Source: Smittium mucronatum (Eukaryota; Kickxellomycota; Harpellomycetes; Harpellales; Legeriomycetaceae). From it: 45,252 nucleotides of DNA. Shown one piece after another: positions 13,239-28,000 of the stretch (its first letter is position 1; each line of letters opens with the position of its first letter). The notes under the pieces were generated by a model. The model was not told the origin of the DNA. It saw nothing but the letters and a program-made list of their open reading frames with translations, and ran no database searches. The stretch spans positions 1 to 45,252 of the forward strand of contig LSSL01004161.1 in the NCBI GenBank assembly GCA_001953115.1. Direction: 5' to 3'. The position numbers and the translations under genes are program-made.

Positions 13239-16200
13239 AGGTCGGAAGAATATTTTTTCAAGAGCATATTTATCATTATTTATGAAGAATTATTAAGTAT
13301 TCTATACATTTATAATCAATTTTCTTTGGATGATGATATATCTACTGATTATGATATTATCGAATTAAGCAAAATAAATATGAGATCCTCTATGGATCTT
13401 GGTAAAGAATTGAAAGCCAAAATAAACTAGTTAGTTCCGCTTAGGCTATTTAAAAAATACTGAATAAAAATATCCTGGCATATTTAATCAATAATTTTCA
13501 ATAGTAAGCGATCAGAATATTGTTAGAAAAAAAATTTTTTCCTTGGAATATGTAAGAATATATCCGGTAAATATAGCGGTGGGTATATTTGGCTAAATTA
13601 TTTTTATAAAAAAGTTTAAAAACATAGTGTTATAGAGAATATACGAAGAAAACTTTAATAATATTTTCATATTTAAAACAAAATGTATCTGAATACTAAA
13701 AGTGTACTGAATTAATAAATTTAATATTGAAATTAAGATCGTAAATACCAACTCTCAATATAAATTTTTTTTCCTTATGGCCACCTTGAAATTAAGCGTC
13801 AAAGAAAATTGCAGCTAAATTATTTTAACGCAAAAAATTTATACTTTTTGACGCTAACGAAAATATTTCTGTTTAAATTGTTGCTTGAAATTTAGAAATA
13901 ATGGATATAAGTCGCTTTTATTCTTTATTATATCTGTATTTATATTTAAAAACATATTTTAATAAATATAATAAAAAAAATTAACCAAAAAATCTAACTA
14001 AGTATTTATAAATAAAAAATCTGCTATGTAGTCGTGGAATTGCTAAAAAAAATATAAATCTTATACCGAATATTTCTAAATACTTTTTATTTACGAAAAA
14101 TTATATAATAAATGAAAAATGAAAAATGAAAAAATGAAAAGAAATGTAATTAAAATAAAAATAGACGTAAAAAAATTCTCAAGATGGAGGAAGTTTTCGT
14201 AAAGTATTAAATAATTTAAAAATATGTTTCAGTTACTACAATTTATTAATCGCATATTTAAAAAAAATGCGATATAAATTTGAAAATAAATTCATTTTTT
14301 AGCGATCTTTTTACTAATATCCTTTTTTTTGAAATTATCACAAAGTGGTAAAAATTTAAAGCTTAATAAAAATCATCGAAATCGTTCAATTTCTATTCTT
14401 AATAGTTATAATTTTTTTATTTAATTATTTTTTTTTGAATTTCATAAGGGATTTTCTTTAAGAGGAAAATATAAATACCCCTCTAGCAGAGCCCCAGTTT
14501 TTAAATTTTTTTAACCATCAATTAGGTATTTTTTCTTGATTTTTCTATACAATTTGTTTTTGAATTTCAAAAATTGTATTATCTACATATGATTATAAAT
14601 TTCAAATATTCTTATCATAAAAATTAATCGTAGTAACCATATTTTCCGATACATGGAAAAAAAATTTATTATAATATTTCACAGTAAAATTTAAATAATT
14701 TTTTAAAATTTTGTGAGTTGGAATCACTAAAAATAATAAAATATAAAAAATAAGCACCATAAATAAAGTTATTTGATAATTATCACAAAAACAAACTTGC
14801 AATTTATGTATATATTTGTTAGACATTTCTAATTTAACATAAAAAAAGATAACTTAAAGCTGTTATTATAATTACTAACGCGGAAAAATTACTTTTGAGA
14901 ATATTAAAATTTAACAAGAAATGCATTTTTTATTAAATTAAAATATTAGCATACATTTTTTAAAAGGATCCCATTTATTAAATATCTTCAATTTCAGCAT
15001 AATGTTCATTAATAATAGATTTCACGAAAAAAATTAGAAGTTCCCCCCCAGTTAAAAAAAAAAAAGAATAAAATCAATTTAAATTGTATTATAATATAAT
15101 TTTTATTAACAGTCTTTCTAAATCGAAAATATACTAAAAATAACTCTACTTTAACTTTCCATTAGATAAATATTTTATTTTTGATATGGTGTTAAAAAAT
15201 AAGTTATCCATTCTATTTTTCTACTCACAATTAATATTTGAGGAAAAATAGAATAATATTTATTTTTAATTTCAAAAAAAATTTTAATCTAATTTTAAAT
15301 CATTAGGAAAATAATTACCAATGAATTAAAACAATATTTATTATATCTTTATAATAATTAAGACTTAATAGTATTATATTCTCAGTTTTTATTTACCCTT
15401 TGAAGTTTTTTAGAAAGTAGTTCCTATAAATCTTATTTAATGTTTAAGGGACTTTATTTTCTGGATAAAAATGAAAATATAATTTTTATGAAATCAATGC
15501 TTTTTTATGAAATATAAAGTATATTAATCAAGATAAACCGCCTTTATTATAATAAATAATATTTTGGTATATAAAAAGAACGAAAATAATAAACTTTTAT
15601 TAATTTCAGAAATAATTTTAGGGATAAATTATTGTATTAATAAAGAGCATTCTAAAATAGAGCCAATGTAAATAAAGTTTCGGAAAATCACATTTTCATT
15701 CAATTTGCCCTGTATTATTCCATCTAAAACTTGCAATTTAATAAGATTTATTTACTTGTATTTTTACAATTAAACGATATGAATATTCATATTATTATGA
15801 GATTTATCTTGCTAAATTAAGAGATTTAGCATAAATTATTTTTTCTGATTTCACTTAATCCAAGATATATATTTGAATCATAAAACAATCTTTTTTGTAT
15901 AATAGGTTTTAAATCTTTGGTTTAAAATAAACTTTATTAATAGTAATGAAATTTTTTAAAATAAAAATTATTTATCTATTCAGACTTATCTTAATCTAAA
16001 TAGTTTTTGTAAACGTAAAATTATTTGCTTTTATAACAAAAATTCTGATCATAAAACATAATATTTTATACTAAATTGGATCTCTTATACAAATCCACTT
16101 ACAATTACTTACAATTAATTGAATAAATCTCTATAAAGATCGAAAATTTATAGTAAAATAAAAAAGCAGTCAAATGCTTATTATAAAAGTAATAATTTTT

Positions 16201-16340
16201 ATTTTAAATATTAACATACAATACCATAAAAAAATCCATTTGAGTTGACAATAAATAATATAAACAGTTATAAATAAAATTGTATTAAATAAGAAAATAA
16301 ACCATTTATAAGATGAATTAAAAGATTACTTTCAAAATTT
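13239..16340. other. Spacer with one weak coding-like stretch
   Basis: At 13,239-13,427 a forward frame is open for 63 codons without an early ATG. Its residues look less AT-driven than usual (an Asp-rich run, then Met-Arg-Ser-Ser), and the same frame continues beyond the stop at 13,428 in shorter open runs to about 13,650. This may be a decayed gene but is within chance range. Tandem ATGAAAA-type units occupy 14,111-14,140. Nothing else is recognisable. Confidence 0.35.
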
Positions 16341-19300
16341 GAAAAAATGTAAATCTGGATATCATGCCACTGTCAGGATGGAGGAAATTAAATTGTTTAA
16401 ATCAATAAATGTGGACTAATTTCAAGCAGGAAGAATAACCAAGAGTATAATATAAAAATAAATGAAATAAGATAAGCAATTTTTGAGACTTTCCCAACGT
16501 AAATGCGGGAAATTTTTCATATTAAGAGGTAATTTACTTTAATCTGATTTAATTACATTAACTCTCGGAAGATTTATTGCTTAAAATCGTCCTGTTATCG
16601 ATGCTGATTCATCGGATAAAAAATATTTGTAATAATTTTATTATTTTTACAAGAAATTATAAACTGAAAATTAATTAATTAAATTTAAAATTTACAAATA
16701 ATAATAATAATTTAAAAAAGTAAAAAATTATAAGAAATAAATAATTTGTAAGCTAATAAGTTGTTAGATTTAAATATAAGTAAATATGGGTTTAAAAAAA
16801 TATAGGCTTAATCAGAAATAAATGTTAATAAAGATATAGCCAATAGTTAGAGTGATTAGTACTATAAATCATCACTATGAAATTTTAAAGTCTGAAAAAA
16901 AAAATTATTTTAGGGGTTTAATTAATATCCAAAAGAAATGGTGCTGAAAAAGCTGATAGGGTGGTTATGTGATAAATTTTTGCGATTAAATCGATTTTTT
17001 TATAGCTTTTTAATAACATTTAGATAATTTTAAAATTTAAAAATCATGAAAAAAAAAATTGAAATATGAATTGAAATTCCTAATATTATCGGGAGTAAAA
17101 TATTATAAGATATTTAATTGTATACTACATAATTATTTTTTATCTATTTATCATTTTATAAACGAAATTTTGTTGTTCTCAGTATGTAACAGTTATATTG
17201 ACTCGAACATCCCTCTTTTTAATTTATGTATAATGGCTCTCAATTTTTTTGATAGAACACAGATTAAATTAATACAGGGCTATATAATATAATATAAATT
17301 TAAGATAATCGTGTTATACTCGGATATTCAATTATCTAAACTTTAATTCTGAGATTAATTACTCGTTATTAAAAATTTTTCAAATATATAATAATTATTA
17401 CACAAGTTTTTTCATCCTTTGAATAAAGTCTACAACATTATAAATATTATTTTTTTCATCCGAAAATAGATAAATTTTTTGATAAGACGAATATGAAAGC
17501 TCTAAAATAATGTGATCGTTTGACTCTGCTATATTTAGAAAAATAAATATAAAATAAGTAGTTTCTTTTTGCTTAAAATTATTCCGGGCATGAATAAATT
17601 AAGACAATTTTTAATAATGAAAAAAAATCATTTTTCTAAACAGGAATATTCAAGATATTTTCTGAAATATACTAGTTAATTTTCCTTATATATAAGATTC
17701 TTTATGAATTTGATATTTGTGTGTTTAATTTGCATCAAATATGTTTTAAAAAAATATCTTATCGCGGTTTGGATAAATTTCTTATGTTAAATCCCAAAAA
17801 TGAGAATCCCAGAATTTTTTAAGCATAAGAAGGCATTTTACTGTATTTTTTAAAATATTAAACCTAAATTTACTCATTTCAATTTATTGGTGCCCTCGAT
17901 ATTTTTTTCTTATTAATTTGAAAATTTTTATTTGAGTTTTCGGCATATCCTTGTTTTCATTCAAAGAAAAAATCCACACATGCTTGGTTGATTTGGATGT
18001 ATTATGAGTCAATGAAACAGAAAAATAATCCCTATTTTTTTTAAATGTGACTATATCATTTTTAAAGCCAATAATAGAGGATCATATTTATTATTAATAG
18101 TTGATTTACCGGAGATATATAAGTTATTAGTAAATTTTACTTAAATATGAACAAAAAAAATCAAAAAACATGAAAAAAAAGAATTATTTAATATAATTTA
18201 TATTTTGACTCTTTATCCCCTATTAACCTAACTCTTATTACAATGATTTTTTTATTTTAAATAAAATTCATTTATTAATTTTTAAAATTCATTGGTGTCT
18301 TTTAAAAATAAACCATTTTTTGTTATTTTTTGGTCATTATGTATTTATATATGTTAAATTTAACTCAATAGAACACTAAAAAAAACTCCAAAAATACACC
18401 TAATCTAAATCTAAAATTCTCATCGGGCTATACTATTATAGATAAAAAATTTATAAATAGCAGTAAATTGTATGAAATAAAAATAAAATCAACTTTGTAA
18501 CCTTAATCTGATTTTTTTTATTAATAGTATCATTTTTTTGATAATAATTTATATAATAAACTTTAAAATATATAAAAAAATATGCATATAAAATAAAATG
18601 ATAAGAACCATCAATATAATAATAATAATAATAGGGTAAACTATGTGTGAATCAATTGTAAATTTTATTTCTGTTTAAATTTTTTTTACATAATTAAAGC
18701 TAATTTATTCAATTGTTTATTTATTTAAATTACCTAAATATTTTTCAATCAATTCTTTATATATATGTATATATATATATTTTTTTTACAGAATAACTAT
18801 CAAAGTTTCCTAGTTTATATTTTGATTTATATGATACAGATTTCTATTATTAAGATAATAGATTTTTTTCGAATTTGCCTAAAAAAGGTTTAGTAAGCCA
18901 CATTTTTAATTAATAAGTTTATATTTACTAACTCTGTAAATGCTTTTTTATATCACATAAGTACTATTTTCAAAAAATTAAATGAGATTTCTATAGTTTT
19001 CATATTATATCCCCCAACTTTAATTTTTAATTTTTAGCCCCAAAAATTCTATTTTTTTTTTGAAAAATAATATGGGTAGATCAGTAACTTTTAAGAATTA
19101 TTTTTCTTTTTATCTCGAGTAGACACTAAAAAGATCATATTTTTTTTTCGTCATATAGGAGTTTTTCAATAATACATGAATCTTATTTATCATAAAAACT
19201 TTATTTATTTTATTTTTGAATAAAATCTTGGGAATTAATGTTGAAAATACTAGAGATTAAAGGAAAAATCCTTTTATTTTAACGAAAATTAGTTTGAGTC

Positions 19301-20943
19301 AATTACTTATCTCTTTAATGTGTGAGAATTTAGATGGTTTAATGATTTAATTTGTGTAATTTTCAAAAAACACATTAATAATCTCGCATGGAATTTCAAT
19401 TTTATTGGCTGGAAATAGTAGTGGCAAAAATTGATGTTGCAAGAGTTGCATTATTAATTAAGAACAATCTTAAAGTTAAAAGAATAAAGCATGTTAGATG
19501 AAACATAAAAGTTTTTTTATAACAAGTTACTAATTTAGCAGAAATTTTGACCATATAACCTAATATTTATTTTTAGATAAGCCAAAAAGACAAATATCTT
19601 GTTTAAACGAGAATGTGTTTTAATAAATCTCATTAAAAGTGATCTAATTAAGAACTCAATCGTCTTAAAAATATTTTTTTCTACTACAAAATGTTAAATT
19701 TAGGACTTTATTTAACCTCAGTAATAAATAAACCAGAAGAAAAGTTAGTTACACTTTCAATTGACAGATTGTCAATAGACACATAGGCTGACATCCAATA
19801 ATTGGGAAAATGATCATATAGTAGCTATAATGACAAATCTTATTATAATTTATTTGTTTTTGTTGTATTTGGGGATTTTTTAATACTTTTCTTTGATCTA
19901 AAGTAAAATTTTGGGTTATAATATTTATATATTCTGATATACTTATACGAAAAATTTTAATAGCTGATAAAAAGAAAAAATAATCCCTTTATATAAGTTG
20001 CCGATGATTTTTCTACTTGGCACTATAGATTATTTATAGACATGCTTACCTCCGTTTTCTTAATTGAAATTTCATTAGTGTACAATGTCTTTAAACATAA
20101 TTTATACCAAATTGTCTTAATAAATGTATATATATACATATATATATATATGTTACTCCTCTTATTAGTAAAATTGAGCAGAATTTTATAGTGATTAAAA
20201 AAGTAAAAAAATTTAGTTGAGAGATATTAAAGATAAAAATAGTGGTAATAGAAATATTGAAAAAACAAATCAAAGAGACAATTTTCTTTTTGGATAAGCT
20301 ATGCAAAAAAAAAATCTTATATATTTGCAAATTCTCGGATTTGCAAAAAATAAAGAAAAAAACTAATAGCTTTCAACCTATGAGAATTTTTTGGTTCTTT
20401 CCATTCAAATTGTAACAAAACTCATCTACTATATATATATGTTTAGAAGTTATTTGCTATGAGGTTTATGCTATCTTGAAAAATATAGTTCTTATATCAA
20501 AGTTAAATAATTTTTTCATGGGTATATCATATATTCATAAGATAATTCTACGGTTTGGAGTGATAATTTTTTTTTATGCAACAGACGCTTTTTTTATTTT
20601 AGATTTTGTAAAAAATTATTTTCCTCTTTCCTAATTAGCCTTAAATAACTGTTATTTAATTTAATCACCAGTTTAGTTTCTAGAGCCCCTTATAAATAGA
20701 ATTTAATTTAATTTTAATTACTTGCACAGTGTTTATTTATTGTCTAAAACTTCACTAAATCCTTTTTTTATAAGATCTGCCAGATTCTTTTCTTAATGAA
20801 AGGTATACTCTAAGCCATTTTTTTTATCTTGAAGAATTCAGCAAAAGAAAAGAAAATATCTTTGGTCTTGTTTGAAAAAGTTGTAGTTTGTCTAAGAATT
20901 TTTTTAAAAATTAAGTAAAATGAAGACGTATACCTACTCTTGC
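16341..20943. other. Gene-free AT-rich spacer
   Basis: No gene is supported. From about 16,342 to 16,640 one forward frame shows several successive short open runs with protein-like residues, possibly a relic. AT microsatellites lie at 18,617-18,633 (AAT units), near 18,760-18,780 and at 20,126-20,152 (TA/TATA). An open run of 77 codons near 17,059 and one of 79 on the minus strand near 20,330 are hydrophobic and AT-driven, with no recognisable domain. Confidence 0.55.
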
Positions 20944-21545
20944 TTTTTTTTTTTTTGCATCATGGAACTTTATTTTAAGATAATATCATTAAAAAATATA
21001 CTTAAAAAAATCGAAAAAAAGAAAAAAATTTATAGAAAAGAATATTATCTTAATTAAAATAAGCTCATCTAACGGAATACCGGCTGCTTACCATCGGGAA
21101 AAGGGTTCAATCTACCAACCAAAAGACCCACCCCTGGTATTGCTTTAAGTGTGTGTATGACTGAGGTTACATGCAGTCAAAAATTAAGCTCTTTATCAAA
21201 GAACAATAGTTTTTTAAAGTTATAGAGCTCCTAGTCAGAGCCTAATTCTAACAGGGTTAATAAAATTAGTTTCCTAACCAAACACGAGGTGATCGACATG
21301 GCTTTCGTAGAAATAGCTGTTAGATGCTGAGATCAGTCTGAATCTCGAATCTGAACTTGTTCACTAGAAAATGTTTCATTCTACTAAACGATCGATTGAT
21401 CCTGTTTCGAGAATGGTTCTCCTCATTGGAATCGCTGTTCTTTGAATCGCAATGAGCTGTCTCCACTACTTCCAACCAAGAATAGTACAACTTTGTGTGA
21501 GGTTTTAGTTTAGAGTAATTTGAAAAGTATACTAGCAAGTCCCTA
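20944..21545 (-). mobile_element. LINE-like retroposon copy 1 (degenerate)
   Basis: Read on the minus strand, this copy ends in AAAATAAAGTTCC, then ATGATGC and 13 A residues (T run at 20,944-20,956). It shares a conserved core with the copies at 30,799 and 45,035 (GGGAAAAGGGTTCAATCTAC around 21,098-21,117), and a distal block (CACTACTTCCAAC around 21,460-21,475) with copy 2. A minus-strand open stretch from 21,538 to about 21,320 may be a remnant of the element's protein, but no reverse transcriptase motif is visible. The upstream (5') limit near 21,545 is only where similarity to copy 2 fades. It lies about 470 bp upstream of the CCH1-like gene. Confidence 0.75.
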
Positions 21546-22015
21546 AACCATAGCAGGTTATTTCACTCTTAGAAGATTTATCCTTTCTACTTTCAGAAAG
21601 TAAAAAAAAAAAGTTATCAAAAAATAAAACCGATAATCTAACAAAAAAAGCGTCATTAATTTTAATTTGCTGAAGTTTAATTGGTTATAAAAAAAGGATC
21701 TTCAACATGTGAAAATGTTTATTAAAAAAATCGCATAAAGATATTTTGTGGATGCATTTCATAAACAAATGATCTAATCTTTGTTTAAATTTTTATGCAA
21801 CCCCTCTTTTCTCGGTTTGGATAAATATAATGCAAAAAAATCTGGGTACCCGTTTTTAGGCGATAAGAATTTTGTAAATCAAATCATAATAATGCTAGAA
21901 TGAATCCTAAAAAGCATCAATTTTTTAATTATATAAAATCTGGAGAGATAGATATAGTTTTTGAAATTTCGTTTTCATCACTTTTTTAAATAAATAAAAA
22001 ATTGAAAGCATAAAA
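21546..22015. promoter_or_regulatory. Upstream flank of the CCH1-like gene
   Basis: This 470-bp AT-rich interval holds an A run (about 21,603-21,613) and no recognisable gene. It must contain the promoter and 5' UTR of the channel gene, but I cannot point to a specific element. An in-frame TAA at 21,995-21,997 supports the ATG at 22,016 as the first start of its frame. Confidence 0.3.
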
Positions 22016-25000
22016 ATGAAAAAAAATGATAAATCTTATTACTATGTCGATAATAACGAGAACATAGATGGCGATAGCGATGGCGATGAAAGTTCTTTTG
22101 CTACTGATTACAGCGAAGATTTTTCGATTAATTTAAAAAGTGGATGCTATGGGAAAAGGATTTTATCAGGAAAAAAATCAAATTATAGGAAATCAAAAAG
22201 TTCGGAAAATACCAAATACTTCCTCAGAATAGGATCAATGCTATCAAATTGGTATAAATCAATGTTATTTTTCTTTTCAGGGTTTAAAAAAAATATAGGG
22301 TTAAGAAAAATAAGATCTAGTATAAAAGCTGGTTTAAAGATTGTGGGCATCAAGAATTGGAGAAGATACACCAGAGGGAATGGGACATTCAAAAAGTTGA
22401 GAAAATATATATTTTTCATTTTGGTTAAAAGGTCGCTTTCTGCTATTGTAGAATACATAGGATATTTGTCTGTGGAGGTCGCTTGCCCTCCAGTTAAATT
22501 TAGTAAATTAGAGGAGCCAGCATCAAATATACATTATTTTGAAGACGAAAATAACTTCGATAAAGAGAAACAAAAAAAGCGAGATTACACGATAAAGGAG
22601 AAAAACTTTAATCCCAAAACTTCTTTCGCCATAAATTTTGAATCGGGTTTTCCCCAATCAAGTTTACGCCAAAACTCAAACATAAATAAAAAATATTCTA
22701 CGGCAAAATACTATTTTATAACCGAATATTCAAACTCCGAAAAAAATTTCACGTTTATTAGAAATGATTTTGACAGAAGGTGTAGTGAGTATATCAGAAA
22801 TATCAGAACAAAAAAATTCGACCTTTCAGGGAAAACTTTACACATATTTGGTAAAAAAAACAGATTAAGAATTTTTCTTTGTATTATATTATCAAAAAGG
22901 TATACTTGCACATATATTATAATTAGGTTATATTTTTATTATCATATATTATAATATTTGCTCATTTCCATGGAAGTGGATTTGAAGAAAAAAATTATTT
23001 TGCTAAAAATAAAAGTTAGTTGTGAAATATATTAATACCAATCTGATTTTAAATTTTTTTTTCTTTTAACAGAATCTTCAGTTTCTTTTGGACATTAGCT
23101 CTGATAATACAGGCAGTGTTTTATACGTTCCATCCTATATTCAGCAGTGAAATATTTTCAAGCGAGAAAAGTATTTCTTTAAAGGTTACAAAGCTCCTAA
23201 ACTGGTTTTTTCTGTAAGTTTTTTTGTTTTAAAAATCCATTTTATATTTTTGGTATATAAAAAATGAGATTTTTTTATCTATAATTTCTAAAATAACAGA
23301 ATCACAGCTTTGGGAAAGGTCATAGTTTCTGGTTTATTTTTAAGCCCTGATACTGATTTTTTTTTCTTTTTCAAAAGTTTGATTTCACAGAAATACAGAA
23401 AAAACCATTCACATAAACAAGAAAACTCATTCTCAGCTAAAAATTTATTGAAAAATAAAATGGCTTATTCAGTATCTAAAATACCAGTTTTTCAATCATT
23501 CTGGGATTCGATTGACATACTGTGTATAATACTATATTTTATTGCAATTAGCCCTATATTAAGTTCAGATTTGCGTAAATTTTTTTTGGGGATATTCTCA
23601 TTAAGGTTTATAAGATTTTTTCGACTTAGTTCTAACATCAAGGTAAGTTTGATGGACGAAGTATTCATTTAAATTTTCCTTTTTTATTTCATTATTTCAT
23701 AAAAACTTCCAAGATAACATGCTAATGCCCATACCTTTTCCTATTGGTTCGATTTACTAAAAAAAGATTTTGTTCAGGTCTATAAAGTCTGGAAAAAAGA
23801 TTTTTTTGAAATCTATTATGCTCCTATTAATATTTTATTTCATTTTTGGGTAAACTTCTGATAAATCTTTAATCCTTTTATATTGATTTATCTGAAACTG
23901 ATGTTATTTTTTTAACTTGATATTTTTACTAGAACGATTGGATTCATTTTTTTTTATAGAAAGTTAAAAAACATCTGTGTAACTAGAGGTAGGAACTTAA
24001 AAAAAGATATTATATCTATACCATATATCCATGTGAAGTTCATATGAATAAATTATGTTAAATATTTTTTTATTTTATATCAAACTCTAAAATTTCCCTA
24101 AGCTAACGTCAGATACATTTTCGAAAAATTATTTATAATTCTCACCCAATTATAGATGCTAAGCGACTCAGTAACCCTTTACAAAACTGTGGGGGCCAGA
24201 TTTTTGATGGAAAGGTGACATCTTTATACATCTCCGAAAATATTCAAAGTAGTATTTCTCCTTATGGATGGATCTGCCCTGAAAATCAAATTTGTATGGT
24301 AATAAAAAGACTCAATATTTTCTTTGCCATAAAAAAAACTCAAAAGCTTATTTTTTATATATTTCTTCTAATACTAAAACTGAAAATTTAGGCAATATCT
24401 GATCAATTCCCGAAGTTTATTTCGTATCGATCTATTTACTCATCAATACTAATAACTTTCCTAATTTCAACCAGTAAAATTATAAAATCAGTACTCTTTC
24501 ATAAAAAAAATTTACAATTTGCAAATCTGATAATATTATTATCTAGGTCAGGGATATTCAGACATTATGTACGAAATAATGGATGGAACTTCAGTCATAT
24601 CTGCAATTTATTTCAATATAATTGTTATAATTGCTCAGTTATTTCTTGTTGATATTTTGGTAGCTGTTTCACTGGAGCTTTTCAACGAAATGCGTGAGTC
24701 AGAGGCAAATCTTCACAAAAAGTAACGATAACTTTTTCATTATAATCAAAATAATATCAACAATAGGCTATTGTACCAAATATTTATATTTTAAAATATA
24801 TAGGGGGGATAGGAACAGTTTTTCTATGTTCCTAAGTGGCATAAAATCCACTTTTAAAAGTCCTAGCAAAAGCAAAGTATCATTAGCCAAAAAACTTACA
24901 GATATAATCAGCGCTTCTGATGAAGAAAGTGCCACTAAGACTTCGGAATTCAAAAATGGATTCAATTATTTTTGTAAAAAGTACATTATAATGGCTGTTT

Positions 25001-28000
25001 CTGCTTTGGAATCTTATAAATTTTGGAATTCAGTTATAGTCATTGAAGCTTTTATGTTAAGTTTGTTTGTAGGAAACCACTTTATTCAATCCAAGAGATT
25101 TGGTAAGAATTAATTGATATCAAAAACACATTCCAAATTTTTATATTCAGGTGAAAAAATATTTATATTATCTTAGAAAATATATCGCGAAATGTTTTTA
25201 TGATCACGTTCTGGGTGGAAATTATATTTAACTTTACAAAACAATTAATCTTATCAAAAAACATTGATGGGGTTTTAAAAAAAGTATATTTCATTTCAAC
25301 AGGGCCAAACGGGTTTTATTGGAACGTTTTTAACTTAACGATAATATCAATAACAACATCACTGGGCTTTTTAAAGTTAAAAATAAATTACATACATTCT
25401 TTGGGCATGTTTGTAGTTACGTTTAGACTTATTCGAGTATATTTCACTGTAACACCAATAAAATCTATCTTGGTAAGATTATATTAATATTTATTATATT
25501 TTTTTTATAATATTTCATATAAAAATTAATTTGCTATATTGGTGTAAAAAAAATAGTTCCAGTCGATTGGAAACGTTGGAAAAAGCTTTTCCATTGTGGT
25601 TTCACTCTTTGGGACTATATCTTTGTGTTCGATTTTCGTAATCATGATATTATTTTCTCTTTAAAAAAAATCAAAAAAAATCCACTAATCATATAGAATT
25701 ATGAGTACTAACTATACATTTTATATTTTTAAAAAATTCCAAAAAATTTAGTTCAGATTCTATGTTGGAGAGAATGTTGATTCGACTAGCATGAACACAT
25801 CCTCTTATTACAAATCTTTTTATTCATACGTTGATTCATGGCTAGTAAATTTTCAACTATTCACTGGATCTGATTTAAGCATAATAATGATGGAAGTTGG
25901 AACAGCACAAATGGGGATGGCAAACAATCTGATAATAACTACATTCCAATGTCTCTTTTACTTCTTCACAAATTATATTTTACTCCATGCTGCCACAGGT
26001 TTAGTTATGAGTAACTTCGAAATTCTAGAATCAGAAAAGAAGTACCTTCAGCTAGAAGTTTGCTTTAAAAGCATGACATCCATAATCGAAAAGTTTGAAA
26101 ACAAAGATATTGTTGGGTAATAGTGATGCATTTAAATTATGATTTATATTCTTCTCATATTTAATAACTGAACTGGGAATGTTTTTTTTTATTAGGAAAT
26201 ACAACATCTACCGGATTTTACCCAAAAACCCTATTCTTATAAACAACGGTGAATTTTTTAAAAATAAATCATATCCCATCCCACAGGAATACTACAATAG
26301 ATATTTCTATTGGGACTCTCAAGAAAATTCAGATACAGACTCTAAAACCATAAATAGCAGATCTAGCTCCATTGTAAAGACAAGCATTATCGACTCTTCC
26401 AACACTTACAACGATTTAGATATAATGAAAAATGGTAAAAATGGCGGTAGCGCTTTTGATTTGTAAGTTAACTATGATAATGGAATTGTTCAATTGATAA
26501 TTAAAATCATTATTTTTAAACTTTTAAAGCAAGTTAATAATAATTCAATTACATTGATACATATAGAGAGACAGGAAATATCCTAAATGGTGCTCAATCA
26601 AATAATTATGTAGTAAACTTTGAGAATTTCCAAACTTTCAATTATGCTAAATGGAAGTTTAATTTCGATCACCCTACATGGAGGTTGTCTCTATTCATAT
26701 TTCCTCCTGAAAATAAGTTTAGGATGTTTTGTTGTTTTTTGGATAAAGGAATTAAACATAGGCTTGAAAATGAAGGTTTTCTTTTGGAAGGTGACAGTAA
26801 ATCTTCTATTTTTTTGAGCTCAGAAAAAGGTGTAAAAAAAATTTCAAGCACTAAATATGTCCATTTTGACAAATTTTATGAATCAATGAAAAATAAGATA
26901 TATATCTATCACTTTTGGAGACTGTTAAAAATTTTTGCTCTTCTCTGGACAACAATATCTCTGGTAATCAATGGCCCAAACAGCCAACTCGAAAGACTGT
27001 TGAATAATAGACCCTCTCTTCTCCCTTATCATAAAATATCTTCAATAGTCTCTCTAGTCGTATTAATGTTTGAATTCTTTCTGAGATTAGTTGCATATGG
27101 TTTGATAATGACACCTCACCCAATGGTTAAAGATCCTTTAATGGTTTTCGACCTTTTTATGATAATCTTTCAAATAATTTACATCGCGGATTTTAACCGC
27201 TCTTCATTTATATTAACTCAATACTATATAACTCCAACATATATCATCAGACTAATACACCAAATCGAGCCAATAAGAAGTTCACTTTATGATAACTTTT
27301 TCCTGAATTTCGATATAATCTTTAAGGCTGTAAGTGTCTTCTTTATTTTTTTGATCCCATGGGCTTTTTCAGCCCTAGGGCTGTGGGGGGGTGATATTTT
27401 AAAAAAATGTAATGATGAATCCGTTTCTGGGGTTAAAGATTGTTTTGGTAAATTTTTTCAACCCGATTTTGCAATTTTAATTCCTAGGGTGTGGGAAAAT
27501 CCAAGATACTACAATTTCAATAACATATACACTTCAACATTTGCAATAATAGGAGCAATTTCAAATGAAGGATGGTCGGATATGATGAGGGATACTATGA
27601 ATATTAGAGGTATAAATATGAATCCCACTAGAGACAGTTCAAAATTCTTCGCATTATGGTGGATATCACTTAATATGTTCATCTTCTTTTTTATGCTAAC
27701 TACTTTCTTGGGAATAGTTAACATCCAGTGTTCAAAAAGAAACAAAATAGCTTATTTGACCAACGAACAAAGACTATGGAGAGATTTCTCCAAACAAATT
27801 GACTTCATTAAACCGCTAAAATTTTCGAGAAATTCCAAGGCTGGTCTTATCAAAAGAACTGCGTATTATCTATCTTCAAAAAAAAGTACTTTGTATAATA
27901 AATTTATTTTGACAGTGGTTTCAGCAAATCTACTTTTATTCATAATACAGAGCTCTTTTGAAAGTATATATACAACCGAAAATTTACAATACCTGATAGT

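Noticed and set aside
14602..14826. 74-codon minus-strand frame
   Set aside because: AT-driven composition, no conserved motif, no neighbouring exons that would join it in frame.
17059..17292. 77-codon forward frame in the left desert
   Set aside because: Its residues (Ile, Phe, Tyr, Asn, Leu) are those expected from random AT-rich DNA; frames this long are expected by chance in 45 kb.
20091..20330. 79-codon minus-strand hydrophobic frame
   Set aside because: It runs through a TA microsatellite that supplies Tyr/Ile residues; no support as a gene.
23740..23760. GGTTCGATTTAC inside a channel intron as a tRNA T-arm
   Set aside because: No matching acceptor stem, D arm or anticodon arm around it.
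23776..23782. AG at TTGTTCAG as acceptor for channel exon 4
   Set aside because: It would put the following S5 segment out of frame; the AG at 23,765-23,766 keeps phase and gives a continuous S4-S5 sequence.
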